Source: Hyunsoonleella flava (GTDB taxonomy: Bacteria > Bacteroidota > Bacteroidia > Flavobacteriales > Flavobacteriaceae). From it: DNA of 64,000 nucleotides. Location: contig NZ_SIRT01000018.1 in NCBI RefSeq assembly GCF_004310325.1, positions 1-64,000 on the forward strand. The letters are read 5' to 3'. Below are positions 17,068-25,204 of this stretch, piece after piece. The translations under genes were made by a program, and so were the position numbers. The stretch's first letter is position 1; each line of letters starts with the position of its first letter. A model generated the notes under the pieces. It had not been told where the DNA came from. It saw only the letters and a list, made by a program, of their open reading frames with translations, and did no database searches.

Positions 17068-18168
17068 ATGAAAATTGGTGTTCCTATTGAAATTAAAAAC
17101 AACGAAAACCGCGTTGGAATGACGCCTTCTGGTGTTTTCGAATTAACAAAAAGAAATCACACTGTATACATTCAAAAAGACGCTGGCCATAACAGTGGCT
17201 TCTTAGATGAAGACTACATTAAGGCAGGTGCAACCATTCTTGACACTATCGAGGAGATTTATGATATCGCAGATATGATAGTGAAGGTAAAAGAGCCTAT
17301 TGAGCCAGAATATAGTTTAATAAAGGAAGATCAGGTTGTGTTTACCTATTTTCATTTTGCATCTAGCGAAGTGTTAACCCAGGCTATGATTGAGAGTAAG
17401 GCTGTATGTATCGCATACGAAACTGTGGAGGACAAAGACGGGTCTTTACCATTATTAATCCCCATGTCTGAAGTTGCGGGTCGTATGTCAGTCCAACAAG
17501 GTGCTAAATATCTGGAAAAACCAATTCAAGGTAGAGGTATTTTATTGGGAGGTATACCGGGTGTACCACCTGCAAAAGTATTGATTTTAGGAGCTGGTGT
17601 TGTGGGGGTTCAAGCAGCAAGAATGGCTTCAGGATTGGGGGCAAATGTATTTATTTTAGATATCAATATGAAAGCGTTGCGCCATGTAAGTGAAACTATG
17701 CCAAATAATGTGATTAGCGAGTTTTCAAGTGAATATAACATTAGAAAGCATATCAAGGATTCTGATTTGATTATTGGTGGTGTATTGATTAAAGGAGCAA
17801 AAGCACCTAAATTGATTACAAAAGATATGCTAAAAGATATGCGTCATGGAGCAGTAATGGTGGATGTTGCAGTAGATCAGGGTGGTTGTTTTGAAACTAC
17901 TAAACCTACAACGCATCAAGACCCTACTTATATCATTGACGAAGTAGTACATTATTGTGTGGCCAATATGCCTGGAGCTGTACCATATACTTCTACTATG
18001 GGGCTAACTAATGTTACATTGCCTTATGTTATTAAACTGGCTGATATGGGATGGAAAAAGGCATGCAAGAAAAACAAATCTCTTGCAAAGGGACTCAACA
18101 TCGTTAATGGTAAAATAGTATATAAAGAAATTGCCGAGGCTTTTGATTTAGAATTTGAAACTGTGTAA
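17068..18168 (+). CDS. ald: Alanine dehydrogenase
   Basis: NAD-dependent oxidative deamination of L-alanine to pyruvate, or the reverse. The 366 residues match the family. Catalytic and substrate residues are in their usual places: Arg15, Lys75 in VKVKEP, and His96 in FTYFHFA. The Rossmann motif GAGVVG is at 175-180 with Asp198 at the end of the second strand. A 211-bp AT-rich upstream region contains no clear TAnnTTTG box. Ald genes are often controlled by Lrp-type regulators; one is encoded at 29941-30405, but a link is speculative. Confidence 0.96.
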   Translation: MKIGVPIEIKNNENRVGMTPSGVFELTKRNHTVYIQKDAGHNSGFLDEDYIKAGATILDTIEEIYDIADMIVKVKEPIEPEYSLIKEDQVVFTYFHFASSEVLTQAMIESKAVCIAYETVEDKDGSLPLLIPMSEVAGRMSVQQGAKYLEKPIQGRGILLGGIPGVPPAKVLILGAGVVGVQAARMASGLGANVFILDINMKALRHVSETMPNNVISEFSSEYNIRKHIKDSDLIIGGVLIKGAKAPKLITKDMLKDMRHGAVMVDVAVDQGGCFETTKPTTHQDPTYIIDEVVHYCVANMPGAVPYTSTMGLTNVTLPYVIKLADMGWKKACKKNKSLAKGLNIVNGKIVYKEIAEAFDLEFETV

Positions 18169-18248
18169 GCAAGTGAATCTGACAAAATTTCATGGGTTAG
18201 AATTGGCGTAATTATTGCTATATTTATTGTAAATTAAAAAATGAAATT

Positions 18249-18941
18249 ATGTTTGGATATTATATATTAATTGGTGCAGTAATGCTCGCTAGTTGGGCGG
18301 TAAGTAATACTTTAAAGCGAAAGTTCGCAAAGTATTCAAAAGTGCACTTGAGAAATGGAATGAGTGGTGCTGAGGTAGCTCAAAAAATGTTGTCAGACCA
18401 TGGTATTTATGACGTTGAAATTATCTCCACACCCGGAAAGTTAACAGACCATTACAACCCAAAGAATAAAACGGTTAATTTAAGTGAAGCGGTCTATAAT
18501 CAGCGTAATGCTGCTGCTGCTGCAGTTGCGGCTCATGAAGTTGGTCATGCGGTACAGCACGCGCAAGCTTACAGTTGGTTGCAAATGCGTTCTACTTTAG
18601 TCCCTGTGGTTAGCGTAACTTCTGGCATGTCGCAATGGTTGATTATTGGTGGATTAATTTTAGGCGGTGCCGCTGGCTTAGGTTTAGGTTGGTGGGTTGC
18701 GGTAGCTGGTTTAGTAATGATGGGAGCTGCGACATTGTTCAGCTTCATTACCTTGCCAGTAGAGTACGATGCCAGTAATAGAGCATTAGCTTGGTTGAAG
18801 AATAAAAATGTGGTTACTCCAGATGAATACAAAGGATCTGAAGACGCTTTAAAGTGGGCTGCCAGAACGTATTTGGTAGCTGCTATTGGTGCATTAGCAA
18901 ATCTATTATACTGGGCATTTCAAGTGTTTGGAAGAGATTAA
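18249..18941 (+). CDS. Membrane zinc metallopeptidase (YugP family)
   Basis: The 230-residue protein has an N-terminal helix (about 3-20), the zinc motif HEVGH at 96-100 within HEVGHAVQHA, two adjacent glycine-rich transmembrane helices (about 125-170), and a C-terminal helix. This is the architecture of the YugP/DUF (PF04298) neutral zinc metallopeptidases. These are integral inner-membrane enzymes of unknown substrate, possibly linked to membrane-protein quality control. It follows ald by 80 bp and is ended by a terminator hairpin. Confidence 0.85.
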   Translation: MFGYYILIGAVMLASWAVSNTLKRKFAKYSKVHLRNGMSGAEVAQKMLSDHGIYDVEIISTPGKLTDHYNPKNKTVNLSEAVYNQRNAAAAAVAAHEVGHAVQHAQAYSWLQMRSTLVPVVSVTSGMSQWLIIGGLILGGAAGLGLGWWVAVAGLVMMGAATLFSFITLPVEYDASNRALAWLKNKNVVTPDEYKGSEDALKWAARTYLVAAIGALANLLYWAFQVFGRD

Positions 18942-18961
18942 GACAAAACATTATAACTACA

Positions 18962-18991
18962 AAAGCTCTGAAGTCATTTCAGGGCTTTTTT
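18962..18991 (+). terminator. Terminator after the zinc metallopeptidase gene
   Basis: AAAGCTCTGAA (18962-18972) pairs with TTCAGGGCTTT (18978-18988), 11 bp with one wobble and a 5-nt loop, followed by a T-run. Confidence 0.75.
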
Positions 18992-19016
18992 GTTTATTTA
19001 CATTTTTAATTGCGTA

Positions 19017-20795
19017 ATGATAAATTCAAACCCTAAAGCATATTATAAAGAACATCTTGAAAGCTACGAGCTAAAATCAAAAGCACTATATAAGCGAATG
19101 ACAACATTAAGCATTTTGCGTGTATTGGTGTTTTTAGTAGTCGCTTTCGGAATTTATTTTTATTTCAATTTTTGGCAAGTAGCAGTATTACTAGCTGCTA
19201 TCGGTATTGGTCTTTTTGTGTATTTACTTTCAAAACATAGCGATGTAAAGCATCAAAAGGCCTTTTATGATGCTTTAATTAAAATAAATCAAGATGAGCT
19301 TGCCATAGCTTCAGGAAATTTTCACAATAGAGATCAAGGATTGGAATTTCAAGATCCTAAGCATTTTTACAGTCTGGATATTGATTTATTCGGTCGTGGT
19401 TCCTTCTTTCAATTTATTAATCGAACACATATTAATGAAGGGAAAAAGCAATTAGCTGATGCTTTAAAAGCAAATGAAACTAAGGATGTAAAGCTTCGGC
19501 AGGAAGCTATTAAAGAATTGGCTTCTAAACCAAAATGGCGACAGTTTTATGGAGCTAATGCAAGATTGGTTACTGTAGAAACTCCTGCAACAGCGATTGT
19601 CAATTGGTTGGGAACTTACAAATCGTTTTTGCCAAATCTCATGCAATGGTTGCCATTGGCATTTAGTTTATGTTCCATAGCTATTTTTATAGGTATCATT
19701 TCAGACGTTATTGCTAACCAAAGTGTTTTACTGTATTGGTTGTTTTTAGGTTTGGGGCTCACGGGAATATACGTCAAGAAAATCAACCAGCTTTCTTCCA
19801 ATGCTGATAAAGTAAAGGATACATTTCGTCAGTATGCTGTATTATTGGATATGATTGAAAACGAAACGTTTCAGTCGGAATTGTTGAAACAAAAGCAACA
19901 TCAAATTCAAACGGAAAAAGATAAGGCCTCATTAATTTTTAAAAAGCTATCAAGATCCTTAGATGCATTGGATAATAGGAATAATATTATAGGAGCCATT
20001 TTTGGAAACGGTTTCTTCTTAACCGATATAAAAAATAGTTACAGAATTGAGCAATGGATTGAGCAATACAATACCAAGGTTTCTGATTGGTTCGAGGTTG
20101 TATCGTTCTTTGATGCCTACAACAGTTTAGGCAATTTCTCATTCAACCACCCCGAATATGTATTTCCATTAATTAGTAAAGATGAACATATTATTAAAGC
20201 AGAAGGTCTTGGGCATCCACTTTTAAATAAAGATAAAAGGGTGGATAGTGATGTAGTTATTGATAAAGAGCAATTTTTTATTGTTACGGGTGCAAATATG
20301 GCTGGGAAAAGTACGTTTTTAAGAACTATTTCGCTGCATATAGTAATGGCTAATGTAGGTTTGCCTGTGTGTGCTAAGTCAAGTGTTTACAGTCCAATAA
20401 AACTAATTACCAGTATGCGTACATCAGATTCCTTAACTGATGATAGTTCGTATTTCTTTTCAGAGTTAACACGATTAAAATTTATAGTTGATACAATAAA
20501 AGAAACACCATACTTTATTGTGTTGGATGAAATCCTGAAAGGTACAAACAGTACTGACAAAGCTATCGGTTCTAAAAAGTTTGTTGAAAAACTTGTGGCA
20601 TCCAATGCTACGGGGATTATAGCAACCCACGATTTGAGTTTATGTGACATTGAAAAAGAACTAGAGGACGTTAAAAACTACTATTTTGATGCAGAAATCG
20701 TCAATGATGAACTGTTTTTTGATTATACATTGAAAGAAGGTGTTTGCAAGAACATGAATGCAAGTTTCCTTTTGAAGAAAATGGAAATAGTTTGA
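19017..20795 (+). CDS. Membrane-anchored MutS-like ATPase
   Basis: I start at ATG 19017 (592 residues); an upstream in-frame ATG would begin inside the preceding terminator tail. Two N-terminal hydrophobic helices (about 32-70) and two more near 210-253 flank a helical region. The C-terminal quarter is a MutS-type ABC ATPase: Walker A GANMAGKST at 425-433, the DSLTDDSSYFFSEL signature after it, Walker B VLDE at 502-505 followed by KGTNSTDK, and the switch His in ATHDLS. It lacks the mismatch-recognition domain (no N-terminal Phe-x-Glu motif). Membrane anchoring suggests a role other than classical mismatch repair; function unknown. Confidence 0.85.
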   Translation: MINSNPKAYYKEHLESYELKSKALYKRMTTLSILRVLVFLVVAFGIYFYFNFWQVAVLLAAIGIGLFVYLLSKHSDVKHQKAFYDALIKINQDELAIASGNFHNRDQGLEFQDPKHFYSLDIDLFGRGSFFQFINRTHINEGKKQLADALKANETKDVKLRQEAIKELASKPKWRQFYGANARLVTVETPATAIVNWLGTYKSFLPNLMQWLPLAFSLCSIAIFIGIISDVIANQSVLLYWLFLGLGLTGIYVKKINQLSSNADKVKDTFRQYAVLLDMIENETFQSELLKQKQHQIQTEKDKASLIFKKLSRSLDALDNRNNIIGAIFGNGFFLTDIKNSYRIEQWIEQYNTKVSDWFEVVSFFDAYNSLGNFSFNHPEYVFPLISKDEHIIKAEGLGHPLLNKDKRVDSDVVIDKEQFFIVTGANMAGKSTFLRTISLHIVMANVGLPVCAKSSVYSPIKLITSMRTSDSLTDDSSYFFSELTRLKFIVDTIKETPYFIVLDEILKGTNSTDKAIGSKKFVEKLVASNATGIIATHDLSLCDIEKELEDVKNYYFDAEIVNDELFFDYTLKEGVCKNMNASFLLKKMEIV

Positions 20796-20820
20796 TGTTA
20801 AATTTATAAATACAAAAATT

Positions 20821-21318
20821 ATGAAATTGAAATATATAATTCTAGTAATTTGGATAGCTAGTATTACCTCATGCGGAAGTAGTGAACGTGTAATTACTGA
20901 TAGTGGGGAGGTATACAAAGTAAAAGGGAATAAATTTTATAAAGAAGGTAAAGATGTTACTGCTGAACTTTCAGACTCAAGAAAGGAGTATATTAATGCT
21001 GTTTTAGAGCGCAGGCTTAAAGCCGAAAAGGAAGCTGAAGAACAGGAAGAGCGCATTAAAGGCGAGTTAGAAAAACTTCAAGAAAGGGAGAAAGCACTTA
21101 AGCAAAAGCAAAAACAGATTGAAGAAAAGACCGAAAAGCGTGAAGAGGCAAGGAAAGAATTTTTCAAGATTAAAGAGGATTTAGAAAGCTTAAAGAAAGA
21201 GTATAGTACAATTAAGGAAAAAGGGGAACTATCACCTAAAGCAAAGAAAAAGTGGGAAAAACGCTTGAACAAACTAGAACTGAAATTGAAAAAAGCAGAA
21301 CTTAAAATCAACAATTAA
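20821..21318 (+). CDS. Coiled-coil lipoprotein, paralogue of the next gene
   Basis: The 165-residue protein has a lipobox ending at Cys18 (SITSC), so it is probably a membrane lipoprotein. A short domain VYKVKGNKFYKEGKDVTAELS (part shown) precedes a Lys/Glu-rich coiled coil of about 100 residues and the end motif LSPKAKKKWEKRLNKLE. The same three-part order occurs in the gene at 21382, which has a cleavable signal peptide instead of a lipobox. The two are tandem duplicates that differ in anchoring. I do not recognise the family. Confidence 0.75.
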   Translation: MKLKYIILVIWIASITSCGSSERVITDSGEVYKVKGNKFYKEGKDVTAELSDSRKEYINAVLERRLKAEKEAEEQEERIKGELEKLQEREKALKQKQKQIEEKTEKREEARKEFFKIKEDLESLKKEYSTIKEKGELSPKAKKKWEKRLNKLELKLKKAELKINN

Positions 21319-21381
21319 TAGTGAATTCAACAAAGTGACTTTTTAGTAAAAATAGCGTCTAAATGACAAAGTATGTAAACC

Positions 21382-21885
21382 ATGAAAAATATAGTTAGAT
21401 TCTTATTATTGATAGTATTTGTAACGATAGGAATGTCATTGTCCGCACAAGAAATAAAAGTTAACGACAAGGTATATGAAGTTAAAAAGGGACTTATTTT
21501 CCAAGAAGGTGTGGATATTACCAATACTTTGAGCGTGGAAGAAAAAGCAAAAATTTTAGCTGAATTTGAAAAGAAACAACAAAACATAGCGGAAGCTGAA
21601 GCAACACAAAAGCGAATAGAAAAGGCAGAGAAAGAGCAGAAAAAAGCTGAAAAGGAACAAAGAAAAGCTGAAAAAAAGCGAAAAAAGGCTGAAAAAGCAT
21701 TAAGACAAAAAGAGAAAGCTCAATCTAATTATGACAAGGCCACCAAGAAATTTAAGGATGCCCAAAAGAAGTATGAGAAGCTAAAAAGCAAAGGCAAATT
21801 ATCACCTCAGGATGAAAAAAAGTGGTTAGAAAAAATAGAGAAATTAAATGCCAACGTTGCTAAGACAAAACAGAAGCTAAAGTAA
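21382..21885 (+). CDS. Exported coiled-coil protein, paralogue of the preceding lipoprotein
   Basis: The 167-residue protein has a signal peptide (MKNIVRFLLLIVFVTIGMSLSAQ). A short domain matches its neighbour (VYEVKKGLIFQEGVDITNTLS against VYKVKGNKFYKEGKDVTAELS). A charged coiled coil rich in KAEKEQ repeats (about residues 60-150) and the shared ending LSPQDEKKWLEKIEKL follow. It is probably periplasmic. It lies 63 bp after its paralogue and ahead of two hairpins. No known domain recognised; composition alone can mimic many coiled-coil proteins. Confidence 0.72.
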   Translation: MKNIVRFLLLIVFVTIGMSLSAQEIKVNDKVYEVKKGLIFQEGVDITNTLSVEEKAKILAEFEKKQQNIAEAEATQKRIEKAEKEQKKAEKEQRKAEKKRKKAEKALRQKEKAQSNYDKATKKFKDAQKKYEKLKSKGKLSPQDEKKWLEKIEKLNANVAKTKQKLK

Positions 21886-21896
21886 ATATAGAAACT

Positions 21897-21914
21897 AGAT
21901 TTATCTGTAAATCT
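21897..21914 (+). terminator. Small hairpin after the coiled-coil pair
   Basis: AGATTTA and TAAATCT form a 7-bp perfect stem around TCTG. No strong U-tract follows, so it is a weak or auxiliary structure before the better terminator at 21947-21984. Confidence 0.3.
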
Positions 21915-21946
21915 GGTTTGATTACTTCAAATTATATAATATCTTA

Positions 21947-21984
21947 AGAGTTCAAAAAAACTAAGTGTTTGGACTCTTTTTTTT
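21947..21984 (+). terminator. Terminator overlapping the start of the L-2-hydroxyglutarate oxidase gene
   Basis: AGAGTTCAAA (21947-21956) pairs with TTTGGACTCT (21968-21977), 10 bp with one wobble and an 11-nt loop, and is followed by a continuous T8 tract (21977-21984). It has full intrinsic-terminator form. Its right arm and U-tract are also the first codons of the next gene. Confidence 0.65.
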
Positions 21985-23186
21985 ATGATATAACAATTGT
22001 TGGCGGTGGTATTGTTGGTGCTGCTACGGCCTATAAAATTCAACAGAAATACCCTCGTTTAAAACTGGTTCTTATCGAGAAAGAGGAGAGTTTAGCTGCA
22101 CACCAAACAGGCAATAACTCAGGGGTGATACATTCAGGGTTATACTATAAACCAGGATCGCTTAAAGCTAAATTATGCTCAGACGGAAGAAAACAATTGG
22201 TGTCTTTCGCTAAACAGTATAATGTGGCTCATGAGGTATGCGGAAAAGTTGTGGCTGCAACTGATAAAAGTGAACTACCTTATTTGGATAAGATTTTCAA
22301 TAACGGACTTCAAAATAAAATAGAAGATATTGAGAAAATTAACTCAGATCAGGTTAAAGATATAGAGCCTTATGTGAAAAGTATTGGAGGTATTTGGGTG
22401 CCATGTACGGGTATCATTGACTTTAAATCCGCTACGGAGACCATGGCGAATTTGGTTTTAGGGATACAGCCCAAGAGTAAAATTGTGCTAGGAGCAGAAG
22501 CTATGAATTGGAACCATTCGTCTGAGACTTCAGTTTTAGTAACTTCAAAGCAAAAGTATAATACTAAATATGTTATTTTCTGTGGTGGTTTACAAGCGGA
22601 CAGGTTAGCAAAAAAAGATAACATAAATCTTAAACAACGGGTGGTTGGTTTTAGGGGAGATTATTACAATCTTACTGAAGGCGCAAAAGAAAAAGTAAAA
22701 AATCTTATATATCCAGTACCAAATCCAGCGTTTCCATTTCTTGGGGTTCATTTTACAAGGATGATAAATGGCGATGTGGAGTGTGGGCCAAATGCAGTAT
22801 TAACATTTAAACGCGAGGGTTACGGTAAAACCGATTTTAATTTGAAGGATACTGTTGATGCTTTAACTTACTCAGGAATATGGAATTTGCTTAAAAATAA
22901 TACCAAGTTTGCGGTGAATGAATATCGTCGTGCATTTTCAAAAACTATGTTTTTAAAGACATTGCAGCGTTTGATACCGTCATTAACTGCTGAAGACATA
23001 GTCCCTGGAAGGTCAGGGGTAAGAGCAATGTTGCTTAAAGAGAATGGAGAGATGCAAGAAGATTTTGAGATCGCCTACCAAAACAAAAGTATTCATGTGT
23101 TAAATGCGCCTTCACCAGCAGCTACAGCGTGTTTAGCAATCGGAGATAAAATTTGCGACATGGCAATTGCACATTTTGATTTATGA
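21969..23186 (+). CDS. lhgO: L-2-hydroxyglutarate oxidase
   Basis: FAD-dependent enzyme that oxidises L-2-hydroxyglutarate to 2-oxoglutarate, a metabolite-repair and glutarate-catabolism step. The N-terminal dinucleotide fold VGGGIVGAATAY (11-22) is followed by HQTGNNSGVIHSGLYY (45-60), the family signature for this DAO-type oxidase, and by a C-terminal GRSGVRA block. Length 405 fits. The start is a problem: homologous sequence begins at YDITIVGGG, the only in-frame start is TTG 21969 inside a terminator hairpin, and GTG 21965 would be in frame only if the T8 tract had seven T. The call for the enzyme is firm; the start is not. Confidence 0.9.
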   Translation: MDSFFYDITIVGGGIVGAATAYKIQQKYPRLKLVLIEKEESLAAHQTGNNSGVIHSGLYYKPGSLKAKLCSDGRKQLVSFAKQYNVAHEVCGKVVAATDKSELPYLDKIFNNGLQNKIEDIEKINSDQVKDIEPYVKSIGGIWVPCTGIIDFKSATETMANLVLGIQPKSKIVLGAEAMNWNHSSETSVLVTSKQKYNTKYVIFCGGLQADRLAKKDNINLKQRVVGFRGDYYNLTEGAKEKVKNLIYPVPNPAFPFLGVHFTRMINGDVECGPNAVLTFKREGYGKTDFNLKDTVDALTYSGIWNLLKNNTKFAVNEYRRAFSKTMFLKTLQRLIPSLTAEDIVPGRSGVRAMLLKENGEMQEDFEIAYQNKSIHVLNAPSPAATACLAIGDKICDMAIAHFDL

Positions 23187-23234
23187 GGTGTTTTAAGATG
23201 GTAAAGATTGTTTATAAGTTCTTATCTTTAAAGG

Positions 23235-24380
23235 ATGCAACATGCTTCTAAAATTCCCAACGTAGGTACTACCATTTTTACTGTTATGAGTGCTTTGGCA
23301 ACAAAGCATAGTGCCATAAATTTATCCCAAGGTTTCCCAGATTTTGATAGCGATCAAGAACTTATCGATTTGGTTAGTAAAGCCATGAATTCTGGATATA
23401 ACCATTACGCACCAATGCAGGGGAATTTAGAATTAAGAGAAGCTATTGCTGAAAAAACAGCTACACTTTATAACGCAAGTTATCATCCAGAATCAGAAAT
23501 TACAGTAACTGCTGGAGCTACTCAGGCTATTGCCACCATTATAACAACTTTTATAGGTAAGGAGGACGAGGTTATAGTATTTCAACCAGCTTATGATAGC
23601 TATCAACCAATGGTGGAGCTTAATGGAGGTAAAGTGGTTCCCATTCAAATGAAGGCATCCAAGAATTTTAAAGTTGATTGGCAAGAAGTGAAAGAGAGCG
23701 TTAATCATAAAACCAAAATGATTATCATTAATTCACCTCACAATCCAACGGGCTCAGTCTTTTCTGGTGAAGATTTAGTTAGATTACAGGAAATTACTAG
23801 AAATACGAATATCATTGTTTTAAGTGATGAGGTATATGAGCATATGGTTTTTGATAGCGAGAAGCATCAAAGTGTATGTATGTATCCGGATTTAAAAATA
23901 AGGAGTTTTGTGGTGGCATCATTTTGTAAAACCTTTCATAATACTGGTTGGCGAATAGGGTATTGTTGTGCTCCAAATGAACTTATGAAAGCGTTTTTAA
24001 AAGTACATCAGTTTAGTGTGTTTTGCGTACATCATCCTACACAAAAAGGAATTGCAGACTATATGAAAAACCCTCAGCATTATCTGAGTTTGCCTGAGGT
24101 TTATCAGAGGAAAAGAGACTTGTTTTTAGATTTAATAAAAGATTCAAGATTCAAATTTACACCTGCTAAAGGTACCTATTTTCAATTACTGGATTATTCC
24201 GAAATTAGTGATGCATATGATGTTGATTTAGCAAAACGATGGACTATTGAGCAAAAAATAGCCTCTATTCCATTATCTGTTTTTAATTCTAATGGCTCTG
24301 ATGAAAAGCTGTTGCGATTTTGTTTTGCTAAAAAAGAGGATACTTTAAAACAAGCTGCGGATATTTTAAACTCTATTTAA
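23235..24380 (+). CDS. Methionine/glutamine-type aminotransferase (YbdL-like)
   Basis: Fold-type I PLP aminotransferase of 381 residues. Asn170 (NSPHNPTG), Asp198 and Tyr201 (SDEVY), the PLP lysine Lys232 (SFCKTF) and Arg240 (GWRIGY) are all in place. The SQGFPDFD and NHYAPMQG segments are typical of the YbdL / kynurenine-glutamine transaminase K group, which transaminates 2-oxo-4-methylthiobutyrate and aromatic oxo acids, often with glutamine as donor. The next gene encodes the matching omega-amidase, which strongly supports that assignment. It lies 48 bp after lhgO. Confidence 0.88.
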   Translation: MQHASKIPNVGTTIFTVMSALATKHSAINLSQGFPDFDSDQELIDLVSKAMNSGYNHYAPMQGNLELREAIAEKTATLYNASYHPESEITVTAGATQAIATIITTFIGKEDEVIVFQPAYDSYQPMVELNGGKVVPIQMKASKNFKVDWQEVKESVNHKTKMIIINSPHNPTGSVFSGEDLVRLQEITRNTNIIVLSDEVYEHMVFDSEKHQSVCMYPDLKIRSFVVASFCKTFHNTGWRIGYCCAPNELMKAFLKVHQFSVFCVHHPTQKGIADYMKNPQHYLSLPEVYQRKRDLFLDLIKDSRFKFTPAKGTYFQLLDYSEISDAYDVDLAKRWTIEQKIASIPLSVFNSNGSDEKLLRFCFAKKEDTLKQAADILNSI

Positions 24381-24421
24381 ATATAATATCTGACAGATAA
24401 AAAACAATACAATTTAAGCAG

Positions 24422-25204
24422 ATGAAAGACGACTTAAAAATAGCTTTAGTACAAACCGATTTGGTGTGGGAAAACCCAGAACAAAATCGGTTAAACTTCG
24501 GTGAGAAAATCAAAAGCATTAAAGAGGAGGTAGATATTATTATTCTGCCAGAAATGTTTACATCTGGGTTTACCATGAATGCTAAAAGTGTGGCTGAAAC
24601 AATGGATGGAGTTACTGTATCTTGGTTAAAGGATATGGCAAAAACAGTGCAATCTGCTGTTGCAGGAAGTGTAGTGATCTCTGAAGATGGCAGTTATTTT
24701 AATAGGTTCTTGTTTGTAGAGCCATCTGGAAAATTATCATATTATGATAAACGGCACACTTTCACTTTAGCAGGGGAGCACAAGGTTTATACCGCAGGGA
24801 AAAGTAAGCTAATTTTGGACTATGAAGGATGGAGAATTTGTCCTTTAGTTTGTTATGATTTACGTTTTCCTGTATGGGCAAGAAACACTGAAAATTATGA
24901 TATTTTGCTGTACGTTGCCAATTGGCCTGTGCCAAGAATTGATGCTTGGGATGCGTTATTGAAAGCAAGAGCTATTGAAAATATGAGCTACAGTATTGGT
25001 GTAAACCGAATTGGCGTTGATGGAGCCAACATTGGATATTGTGGGAGCTCTGCCTGTTATGATGTTTTAGGTAAAAAAATATCTGAAATACCGATGAATA
25101 AAGAAGTTATTGAAATTGTAAACTTATCCAAGAATCATATTAGGAAATACAGAAACGCACTTAAGTTTTTGGAAGACAGAGATGAGTTTAATCTTTTAAT
25201 GTAA
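24422..25204 (+). CDS. Omega-amidase (YafV/Nit2-like)
   Basis: Nitrilase-superfamily amidase of 260 residues with the Glu-Lys-Cys triad: Glu44 (LPEMF), Lys110 (YYDKRHTF) and Cys144 (PLVCYDLRFP). The FTLAGEH segment after the lysine is typical of YafV. It hydrolyses 2-oxoglutaramate (and 2-oxosuccinamate) to the dicarboxylic oxo acid plus ammonia. That removes the product of glutamine-dependent transamination and makes the upstream aminotransferase effectively irreversible. Its 3' end overlaps the convergent Ig-like lipoprotein gene by 17 bp. Confidence 0.9.
   Translation: MKDDLKIALVQTDLVWENPEQNRLNFGEKIKSIKEEVDIIILPEMFTSGFTMNAKSVAETMDGVTVSWLKDMAKTVQSAVAGSVVISEDGSYFNRFLFVEPSGKLSYYDKRHTFTLAGEHKVYTAGKSKLILDYEGWRICPLVCYDLRFPVWARNTENYDILLYVANWPVPRIDAWDALLKARAIENMSYSIGVNRIGVDGANIGYCGSSACYDVLGKKISEIPMNKEVIEIVNLSKNHIRKYRNALKFLEDRDEFNLLM

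Noticed and set aside
20821-21885. Tol/TonB-like or phage tail coiled-coil identity for the two KAEKEQ-rich proteins
   Set aside because: The similarity rests on low-complexity charged repeats only.
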